Positions 1 through 8,694 of a stretch of 20,000 nt of DNA are shown piece by piece. How positions within the stretch are numbered: position 1 is the first letter of the stretch; the number at the start of each line of letters is the position of its first letter. The translations under genes were made by a program, and so were the position numbers. Below the pieces are notes generated by a model. That model was not told the DNA's origin. It saw nothing but the letters and a program-made list of their open reading frames with translations, and made no database searches. The stretch spans positions 1,653,201 to 1,673,200 of the forward strand of contig NC_006670.1 in NCBI RefSeq assembly GCF_000091045.1, written 5' to 3'. This DNA comes from Cryptococcus deneoformans JEC21 (taxonomy: Eukaryota; Basidiomycota; Tremellomycetes; Tremellales; Cryptococcaceae).

Positions 1-245
1 CCAGTATACTTCGTGAGAGGAGACAGGGCTACATCGCCCAGGTGCTGTTGGGTTGCAAGCACCTGTAGACGATTCTCAGATAGTATGACCCACACGTTGT
101 AGCTGGCCCTCTTCAGGTACTCTTGCATGTCCCGGGGTCTTGAGACCCTCTGGTAGTCGAAGAACTCTCCCGGGTGTCTGATTTGTGTGTCCTTGAAGGA
201 CTTTGCGTAGTTCTGAACGTTGTTCAGGTGATTTACGAGGTCCAT
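1..245 (-). CDS. PRA1/Yip3-family membrane-trafficking protein, first exon only (cut by window edge)
   Basis: The sequence shows an ATG at 245 on the minus strand, opening a 50-codon exon that runs to 96 and is followed by GTGTGG. It reads MDLVNHLNNVQNYAKSFKDT and contains HPGEFFDYQRVSRPRDM and then YLKRASYN. The pattern 'xPxEFFxxxxxSRPxxxxExxxRxxYN' is what precedes the first membrane segments in PRA1/Yip3 proteins. These are small four-span proteins of ER and Golgi membranes that bind prenylated Rab GTPases and act in vesicle traffic. The family's next residues should resemble YFxSNY, but read-through of 95 to 1 does not give this, so I infer an intron from 95 to beyond the edge. A CTCAC branch-like motif lies near 17-21. 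A TATAAA box sits about 56 nt upstream of the ATG. Only the N-terminal fifth or so is visible. The family call is fairly secure; the exact member is not. Confidence 0.7.
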   Translation of the reverse strand, partial: MDLVNHLNNVQNYAKSFKDTQIRHPGEFFDYQRVSRPRDMQEYLKRASYNVWVILSENRLQVLATQQHLGDVALSPLTKYT

Positions 246-561
246 GATGGGCGGAAGAAGGAAGGAAATGTTAGATTTGCACCTTGTTGACGGTTATCTC
301 TTTATAGGGGTTTCATCCTCAAGGGGGTGGGGGCCGCAGCGACGGCGATATCCGCCGCCCCCGACCCTGCTGACGTGGCATACTGTGGAAATGGTGACGC
401 CACCACCACTTATCGACTCTAAATGCTCCCCTATATAAGCCTCCACACCGGTGGAGGTGACGAGCAAAGATTTCCGGCGGGCTCCCTTTTGTTGCCAGTC
501 ACGGTCAAGTGTACCATTACTTCCGCCTTCTACTCCCACTCCCTCTCCTCCTCCCTCCCCA
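246..561. promoter_or_regulatory. Divergent promoter between the PRA1-family gene and URB2
   Basis: This is 316 bp with a TATA box for each direction. TATAAA is on the minus strand at 306-301, 56 nt from the PRA1-family ATG, which implies a short 5' leader. TATATAAG is on the plus strand at 432-439, about 125 nt from the URB2 ATG. Between them are TGACGTGGCA at 371-380, a CRE/UPRE-like bZIP core, and an inverted repeat CGGCG-ATATC-CGCCG at 343-357. The last 40 bp before the URB2 ATG are pyrimidine-rich (CTCC repeats), as is common in fungal leaders. The short reading frames here overlap these elements and resemble no protein I know. Confidence 0.6.
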
Positions 562-3500
562 ATGACCGCCACAAGCAAGCCCCCCTACCTCCACTCCGCA
601 TCAGCTCTCATAAAAACTCTCAGGACCCCCGGAGACACCCCTGAACAAGCTGGCCTCACCAAGGTCCAAGTCGCCCTTAAGGCATGGTCAGCTACAGACC
701 TGAATATCCCTCGAAAGGCCGAGATATTACGAGACTGGGTGCTTGAGGCGTGGACCAGGGCAAAGCCCGAGTAAGTTCTGCGTTATGCTATTTTCCCATT
801 GGCTTATTATGGACGCAGCGACAAAAACAATGCTCTTGTACAGCTAGACTATCACAGTTTACTGCTTCAATTAGGTCATTTTGAAAAACTCGGAGTGCCT
901 CCACCACTTCAGATACTCTCTTCTTTCTTCGCCACGCTGTCAAAATCGGATGATCCCAGATCGAAACTGGTCCTGTCAACTGCACCGGCATCCTTTAGTG
1001 TCCTTTTCAATCCCCAGGACTTGACTTATAAGGCCGAGAACTGGGTAGATGTCTGGACTAATATGCTTAAGTTGCTGTCGGGAGACTCTCTTCAAGAATA
1101 TGAAGTGCAAGTATCTAATCTTGTAGATCTGGTGGCAGCTGGTATTCAACATAGCCAGGCATCGGGCACGAATCCCAAAAAGGTAAGCTAAGATCTATGG
1201 CCACAATCGCTGACATACAGAATGCCCAAACTGCGATAGGCTTCTTTGCGGACTACTGCCAGGCATATCTCGTTCATCCATCCCTTCGTTCGAGGCTTAA
1301 CGATGGTCTCGTTGCTCTGCTCTTTCACCCTACCACGCTTCAGACGTCGGAACCATTTGGTTCCTTATTTGCAACGATAGAACCTAGCTTGGACCAAACC
1401 GCAACAGTCGAGGGCTGTCTTTTGGCTCTCCCTAGACTTTTCAACAGCCTTGTGTCCGTTTACCACCAAAACAACTTCGCGTTATTCACACAAGCGTCAA
1501 GCAGCAGGATCCCCCATGATGTCTTCGTGGCCTCGAAAGAGCGTGATGCTGTTCGAAGAACTCTTGAAAAGACAATGTCGTTTTTAGATAGCGTTGAATC
1601 CAAGCATTCGCGTATTGTCAACAAGGAGTCATCCTCATGGGTTGTTAAAACTTGGATTTGGCAAAGCCGGGTAGCTGTCTGGCAGGCGTTGGTTGAGTGG
1701 GGAGGGTACATGGAGCGCGAAGAACCTTGGGGACGAATGGTGGACGCGACTGCTAGGAGGGCCGAAGCCGTTCTGTCAACTTACGCTACCGATGGGTCTC
1801 TGGAGGCAAACGTCTTTTTGGGTACAATCCTCGAAACATTGGCGACACTTGAAAAACTTGACCATGACCAGGCTAACATTGGTCCAGATGTTGTGAGATG
1901 GTGCCTTGCTGTAAGTCGTTTTGGCGATCAGTATTAAGAGTCCCCCATTATTGACTCTTCACAGGCACCCTCCGATCAGCATACCGTTGCAACAAGAATC
2001 CTGTCTTCTCTACTTCGTTTCCATCAATTAACTCACACGATATCAGCCTTTTTCACTCTTCTGCTGACATCTTTGCGAGGTCTTTTCGACTCCTCTCTCC
2101 CCAAAGACATAACCCAACCCCTCTATCAACTCACTATCAAGGGTCCCCTTGTTACTAAACAGTTTCGAGAAGAGCTAGTGGCTGCCTTGCGCACCGCTAA
2201 TCCTGGTAAGCGACGCAGTGCGCATTGGAATTTGGCATTTGGAGAGCTCGCTCGCGTCCTTCAAGAACATGTGGTCTCCGAGCCGGAGCCAGAGGCAAAG
2301 TCAAAAAAGAGAAAGGCTCCGCACGATCCGTCCTCAAGTTCCGCTGCCCTTGTCGGAATACATAGTCGTTTGCTTTCTAATTGTCTAGAAGCTGCACTTG
2401 AGACTACTTACGATGGGGAGCCGTCAAATGACGCCTTGAGCAATTCTTTGCCTTTCCTGGAAGACTGGTCCAACACCCCCCTAGAAATGTCAAAACTTCA
2501 TAAGAAGGGCGGCAGTGACGTGGGTGTCGTCTGGCAAGTGGCAGTAATGGCAGCAGGTAGATTACGGGTAATTAGATGCGCGGAAAAGTTGTTGAGGAGA
2601 CAGCTGGGGAAAGACGAAGATCTCTCTGAGGTTTTGGGACGGAGTACGTGCCCTGATGAGTTAAAGTTGGAGTTGGTGAGTCCAATATACTCACGCCACT
2701 TTTGATGGGTTCATAATAATCATTGTAGGTACGATTCATGTACCACCGCGGGGCCTTGCGTCTCCAAACTCACAAGGCACTGCCCGACTCCTTCTCATCT
2801 GAGTTTGATGCAGTGCTCTCACTTTTGGAGTCTGATTTGAAAGGTCAAGATGTTACTTCTAATGCACTCTGGCAAGTCGTCATAGAACAGGGTCTAGTGA
2901 TAACTGAGTGGGTAACACTTTGTAATGAACACAAAGACGAAGCGAGAGACTGATCATTACTGAACAAGCTTGGGCGGTTCAGCCTCTCAAATGTCACGTT
3001 TGGCAAGTATATGTGTCAAGGCCTTGGCTTCATACCCCTTTATTCGCAATCTGTTTGCTTCCGCAGAACTCTGGGAGCTTCGTCGACTTCGTGGTAGGTG
3101 ACTTCGGACATTTTCATTGAAGAAGACTAATTTCTTAATAGGTGCTTTCCAAGAAATCATCCTCCAGGTAGTTTCCTCCGATCCGGCGTCTCTGATCCCA
3201 TTCCTCTCGGCTTGCCCTCCAGGTCATTTGGGTCGGAAAGCTCGTAACTCGGCAATTGAAGCACTCTACGCTCAGAAGAACTTAGAGCAATCTCTTGAGT
3301 GGTTGAGTCGAATGGCTGTGGAAAGCGAGAGTTTTGGACCCTTGGTGTGTATATCTGTCACTCAAAAAGATAATGGGCGCTTAAATCAAAAAAGACACAG
3401 AATGCAGATGTGCTTGTGAAACTTGCAAAAATCGCAGGGAAGCAGATTGAAGGGCGTTCGCCTGCTTTAGTCCTTTGGAAGAAGGCTATCAGGTAAGCGT

Positions 3501-5139
3501 TTCCCGTTAATTCGCTTTATCTTATATTTATCTAACAGATGGATAGCCACCTGTGTAGCTCGCCGTCACAGTACGAAGATCTTTTGATAAAAGTCCTAGA
3601 GCATTACCTCAAACTTATCAGGAAGGTGAAGAAAGGAAAGTCTGAAAATTCAGAGACCGATATCCAGGCCATTGCCGTTTTTTGTCGAGAAGCTATGGTT
3701 CATAAGTTTGAAAGGTGGGGCCTAGCGTCAGAAAAAAAGCAAGGGATATATACTGACAGTATCTTCAGCTTCCCAGACACCGTAGGAAAAGAGTTGACTG
3801 ATCTCTCAGACAAAGTTGCTTCCTGTGTGCAACCTTTGCTAAATGGGCATGGCAGAGATCTCGCCCGCCTTGGTGCCATTGTCGAGGTGTATAATACTGT
3901 TATGGGCTTCAGCAACTGGGTTGGGGCGCCAGCAAAGCGCTCCGGTCTTGGCATGAAGCTTGCCGCCACAGTATTGATGGAGGGTCAAAGATGCAAAAAT
4001 GAACTGGATGCCGAAAGGGCATCAAAGGCAATTTTGGAGGTAGTGGGCGAGGAGCCGAACAGTATCGAGGAAAAGCTAGCAGTGGTCATCATGTTCTACT
4101 TGACATTCCCTAAAGGTATGTCACCTCATGCTCTACTTCCTCAAAAAGAAAAGTAAAAACTAATTCGCATCAGCTGGGCTTGATGAGACGGTCCAAAGGG
4201 TCTTCCGCGGCAAAATCGAGGATGCTACTAAAACATGTATAAAGTTAGTTTCAGCCAAGTCATCGAGGCAGAATGCTGTAATGTCTGTCCTGAAAGTTGT
4301 GGCGACGTCTTGCACTAGTGAGTTCACTTCATCAAACTTGTTCCGTTTTGTACTTAATTGTTTCAGAACCCGAACTTGTGAGGCAGGCCTTGCATGAAGG
4401 TCTCCTTGCCGGCTCTGGAGATGATGACTCCGTTCGTTTTGTAAGAGCCATCGTTGAAGACAAGGTCAGCTTATCGTTGCGGTATCCTTGTTTGATTAGT
4501 ATTGACGCTCGACATTAGGTCACTATGCTTCAAACAGACGACGTTCTTCTCATACTGTCAACTCTCTATCACGCCCTTTTCCTGTCTCTCTCTTCATCAA
4601 CCTTTAATTGCATACTTGAAAGCATTACCATCATTAACCGCCGTCGACCCGAACTCATCTTTGCTACTCTTCCTCAACTTGTGCAGCTCATCTGTTACGT
4701 TTTCCCCAGATTTCAAGTCCCTCGTACGACCATGCTTTTTGGTCAACCTTCATCAACTACCAGCCTTGCCGAGGAGGATGCCAAGTCGTTTTCTAGATTG
4801 CTCGTATCACTTGCTCAAAGTAAGCCTGCGAAATCGAAGATTCACGAACCGAGTCCCTTGGCAAAGCATGTTCCAGCCATTCTCGTCGCTTACATCCGTG
4901 CATGTGCCGATCCTTCTCTTGGATTCACAACGGCAGTGAGGAAAGATCTCGAACCAGGACTGCATGCTCTTTGTAACTTGACTACTGCCGGTGGGCGAGC
5001 CAATGCTCGAGGAAGAGAAGGTGAAGGTCTTGGGACACCCTTTGGTCTAGGAGAAGGCCCTGGCGGCGATGGAGAGAAGGAACTTTGGGCCGAATTATGG
5101 CTCGGATGGAGCAAAGGAAGGTACATGGGTCAAGGGTAA
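562..5139 (+). CDS. URB2: Urb2/Npa2-family nucleolar ribosome-biogenesis protein, 12 exons
   Basis: Proposed exons are 562-770, 819-1182, 1221-1910, 1965-2675, 2729-2921, 2983-3093, 3142-3344, 3401-3492, 3559-4115, 4174-4317, 4367-4464 and 4519-5139. They total 3993 nt, or 1330 aa, with all phases closing. Urb2/Npa2 is a nucleolar helical-repeat protein of the early pre-60S particle (Npa1 subcomplex), needed for 25S/5.8S rRNA maturation. The family call rests on the C-terminal domain in the last exon (residues 1125-1330), including SFSRLLVSLAQSK, the HVPAILVAYIRAC helix and LEPGLHALCNL, ending near the stop in an aromatic/basic LWLGWSKGRYMG tail. A basic run KSKKRK near residue 533 is a likely nuclear or nucleolar signal. 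The rest is leucine-rich helical sequence, typically poorly conserved in this family. Least certain are the donor GTAATG at 2922 and the acceptor at 3558, chosen because nearer sites break the frame. The start is the first ATG downstream of the TATA and pyrimidine tract. Confidence 0.85.
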
Positions 5140-5318
5140 AATGCATGCGTGATGTTTGTCATCATAAATCATACAGATAATAGTGTAGAAAAACAGAAAG
5201 AGCGTCTTAATTCGAAAAACCGGGGCACGAAACTGATTGGAGTGAGGGATATTATGAACATTTGAAATACGGATTACTCGATTGTCACTGTCTCGCTCAT
5301 TTTTTGTATCACAGCGTG

Positions 5319-7510
5319 TCAACTACTTCTCGGCCCCAAACCAGCGAATAGCGTAGAGAGCATATCCTGTTGAGAAGTGTTGAGTTGCCCAGGCGGATAC
5401 CTCTGAGCAGGCGGCGGCGCCATTTGCTGTTGAGGCTGAGGGCCAGGATACCCATGCACACCCATTCCCGAAGGCCTAGGCGGCCCTTGGTAGTAGTTGG
5501 GCATGGGCATATAGCCTGGCCCTGTCCCAGGTAGGGGACCATACCCTGGCCCGGGAGGAGGTCGCATGAACGGTGGGAAACCTGCAGGTACATCGGGGGG
5601 TAGAGAATCATACATGCCTGGCGGAGGGCGAGAAAAGTGTGGGGGAAGAGACATGTTTTGTGGAGGCATCTGTGATTGAGAAGCATATTGCCCACGCTGA
5701 GCTTGAGCCTGAGCCAAGAGTTGCAAAGGGTCAGTTGGTGCATGCTCTTGGTGCGGATGGTTGACAGGAGATGGATTGGTGTTTGAAGATGGGCCTACAG
5801 CGTAAAGCTGTTGAAGAAGAACGTTGGGATGAGGAGGGCGGAAGCCAGTATTCGACGTATACATGTTGTTAGTTGACATGGAAGAAGGGATCTCAACGTG
5901 AGGTGAATTAGGTTGATGGAAGTGTTGAGAAGGAGAACTATGTTCGAGCTTTGGTGTCGGTGACTTTGTTCGTGTCAGAAGGGTGCTTATATGACTATCA
6001 TAAATGTAAACCACTTACCTTGGTTGATAACAGTCCCATCAACGCCGCTTTCCGTTGTTCAAGGGGGTTTTCTGGCACAGCCTGATTCTGAATAGGAGGC
6101 AATGGTTGCTGAGCTGGAACGGGAGCACTTTGGCTGGCACCTGTAAGATTTGAATCTTGATCTGCACCATTCCCGAAAAACTTGTGAAATCGACTAGAAA
6201 AGGCTGATTGGGGTGCTGACTGCGACGGCTCAGGTTCCTCTTGAGGCTCCCTCGTCTCAACCAAATAATTGTTGGCATTGATTTCCTTAATCTTGTGCTC
6301 TAGCGAGGTAGCCGCCGGAGCAGAGGACACGATCGCAGGGTCAGAAGCAAAGAAAGCAGGCAGAGGCGGCATGTTGCCCCTCCAGTCATTCGCATGCTTG
6401 GCCTTCATTGCACGCTTGTGAGCGGCAATCATATCTTCACCAGGGGTAAATTTGACGAGAGGATCATTGTCATTGGCAATAGCAGGATCTGCGGGCGCCA
6501 TCGTATCGTTCATCCACTCGGGCTGCTCATCCTCATTATGCTGAGATGCTTGGTGCCAGTTGTGTCGGCGATCACGTTGGTGACTGTCTCGGTCACGCTG
6601 TTGATATGGACGATCATGGTCACGATTATCACGATCCCGTTGCTGATAGCCGTTTTCTCTAGGTTGCTTTTCCTTTCTCCAATCTTCAACGTTGTTATTA
6701 CTGTTATTGCCGTGGTTATTATTGTTGCGCCTTTCTCTTTTCTGCTGCGGTACCGTCAGCAGCCGTCCGTACATTACAAACAATTAACCGACCTCGTCAC
6801 CGCCCAAACGCAAGTTACTATTGCTTTTCACGTTGAATTTCCCCATCTGTCCGCTAAACCCCTTTTCACCAACATTGGGTGGTGCGAGATGTGGTGGCAG
6901 ATCAAGTCCGTCCGGTAATCGTCGCAAACTCAATGGTCAGCTTAATTATCTGAATAATCAACTTACCCGATGTTTCGCGTCCCACGTGCATTGTTGTGCA
7001 GCCGGCTGCCACCACCAATTCCACCGCCGTACCCAAAGCCTTCCCCAAACCCATTTCCAACATTGTTGTTATTACGTCGCCCCGTTGAATGGCTAATGGA
7101 AGCTATGGCGGGGTCCTCAAAGTTGGAATCGCTTTGGTTGGGACGTGCAATTGTACTGCAACGTCAGCGGAATGCGCCATCATTACAACTTACCCAAACC
7201 AAGATTCGAGAGCGCCCATGGTCTCTGGAGGACCTCGGCCACGACAGTCTCTTCCTATAAGGAGCAGTTCTTTTCTAGTGTACGTGATAAGCGGTTTTTC
7301 AGATGAAGTACCATCATTGGCTGAATCCATGATTGGCTTTTGAGCAGAGGTCAGCTGATTTGGAGCGAGATCGGGTGAAAGAGGTGAGAACGGATTGAGG
7401 TTGGGATCTGAAGCGTGTGCCTTAGGGGAATGGGATAATGGGCGTGTCGGTGGTGATACTGGGAGGTGGTTAGTAGGGAAAGAGTGCAGAGCAAGCTCAC
7501 GAGGGGTCAT
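5319..7510 (-). CDS. Probable eIF4E-binding translational regulator, 4E-T-like, 5 exons
   Basis: Exons on the minus strand are 7510-7194, 7155-6967, 6928-6793, 6744-6019 and 5963-5319; introns are 38, 38, 48 and 55 nt, and the product is about 670 aa. Near the N-terminus YTRKELLLIG (Y77 to L83) matches the YxxxxL-phi eIF4E-binding motif and resembles the YTKEELL start of animal 4E-T. After a basic, Asn- and Arg/Asp-rich stretch (about residues 215-275) come QPEWMND and SRFHKFFGNG (about 398-407), reminiscent of 4E-T's SRFSRWF segment. The C-terminal exon is proline-, glutamine- and glycine-rich and looks disordered. I infer a cytoplasmic P-body-type repressor that bridges eIF4E to mRNA decay factors. 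The start is ambiguous: in-frame ATGs lie at 7609, 7510 and 7330. The 7330 start would give 610 aa and place the eIF4E motif nearest the N-terminus, as in animals. The donor GTCGGT at 6792 is weak, and the acceptor at 5964 is AAG. The gene is convergent with URB2, with 179 bp between stop codons, so the 3' UTRs probably overlap. Confidence 0.6.
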
Positions 7511-7754
7511 GGTTGGAAATAGTGGATGTTGAACGTTGCGAAGGAAGGAAGAAGAGCAGCAGCGGGCATGAACAGCATCGCGGAATCTAATCGTCCTAAT
7601 CCAGCCCATAACAATTCACGACTTAATATTACAAGTGCATACTTAATTAACAGATGTTATTGGGGACTGCTGACAGAGAAGATTCCGGGGTGAAAACAAT
7701 TGCCACGACTTATTAGTCTTATTATTAAGTAGTTGCAAATTGTTGCTTGCTTGG

Positions 7755-7870
7755 TCTTCTTCTTCTTCTTCTTCCTTCTTCTTCTTGAGTCTTTATCAGC
7801 TTTTTCTTCTTCTCCTCCTCCTCCTCCGCCGTCCTCTTCTTCTTCTTGGCTTCTTCTTCCGTCTCTTTTC
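7755..7870. repeat. TTC/TCC-type polypyrimidine microsatellite tract
   Basis: The plus strand is almost pure C+T, made of interrupted runs of TTC and TCC. The minus strand is correspondingly GAA-rich. It lies 145-260 bp upstream of the furthest possible start of the 4E-T-like gene, so it could be in that gene's promoter or 5' leader. The 62-codon frame across it (Ser/Leu/Phe-rich) is a by-product of the repeat. Confidence 0.85.
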
Positions 7871-7910
7871 TTACGTAGGAAGTAGATTTGCTTCCCATCT
7901 CCTTATTAGC

Positions 7911-8008
7911 TTGTTGTTGTTGTTCTAACTTGTTGTTGTTGTTCTAACTTGTTGTTGTTGTTCTAACAACTTGTTGTTGTTGTTCTAACAACTTGTTGTT
8001 GTTGTTGG
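7911..8008. repeat. Minisatellite of 19-22 nt units, four and a half copies
   Basis: The unit TTGTTGTTGTTGTTCTAAC occurs at 7911-7929 and 7930-7948. It recurs with an extra AAC at 7949-7970 and 7971-7992, and a final partial copy (TTG)n runs 7993-8008. The copies are identical apart from the added AAC, which points to recent expansion by slippage or unequal exchange. Each unit is itself a TTG microsatellite closed by TTCTAAC. There are no spacers, so this is not CRISPR-like. Confidence 0.95.
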
Positions 8009-8694
8009 TCGTGGTTTCGCGGCGGCCAGACGTGGAGGGCAATCTGGGAGGGCAGAACATGTACGACAGAGTCTGGTCGTTCGTTGACGAACCGACAATG
8101 CCACCTTTCAAATTTATTTCCTGTACAGTTGATTTGAACATCCCCGTTTGTCAACCATGAGGAGGACAGCATCGTACGAAGACCATGCAATTTGTACTGT
8201 ACTCGTACTTGTGCTACGTATGTATGTAAATGAAGTACCGGTAGGCCTTGTCCACGCAAGTATATTGCTTGTATAGATTGACATTGCCGCAGGTTAACTA
8301 GACGTAAGGAACAGATCAAGTCTAAGTCACTTCATCAGACTGGTTGCATCTGCGCTTTTTCATGATTGACATGACAAATGATATTGAGAAGAAGGGTAGA
8401 TGAGATAATGAGACATATAAGTACTATGTGAATAAGTGACACTGCTAAATTTGCCCTCTTGTCTTGGGTTGCACAAAAGCCTAATTACAATTGGTAGAAC
8501 TGCTGGCAGAAGAGTCGTAGTCGAAAATCTCTGGGAATGAAACAAATGTCATTCAAGTGTCCAAAAAAAAAATTGCGGAGTCTGAAATAATTTGAAAAGA
8601 TGTCAAAAGATGGTAGCTTGGTGGCTATTGATGAGATAATTGCATGTTGCCCATTGCTACGGCCAATCTGTCAGCCTTACAGTACTTTAGTTGC
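8009..8694. other. Spacer downstream of the KH gene, no gene seen
   Basis: This segment follows the stop codon of the multi-KH gene and precedes the repeats. It is AT-rich, with an A9 run near 8563 and no reading frame that resembles a protein. It probably holds the 3' UTR of the KH gene and part of the promoter of the 4E-T-like gene. An alternative end of the KH gene falls inside it: a possible 11-nt last exon at 8667-8657. Confidence 0.55.

Noticed and set aside
7740..7928. 62-codon plus-strand frame rich in Ser, Leu and Phe
   Set aside because: It is produced by the TTC/TCC repeat tract and has no protein-like composition beyond that.
7911..8008. Regularly repeated units that might suggest a CRISPR array
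   Set aside because: The units are directly adjacent with no unique spacers and the genome is eukaryotic; it is a minisatellite.
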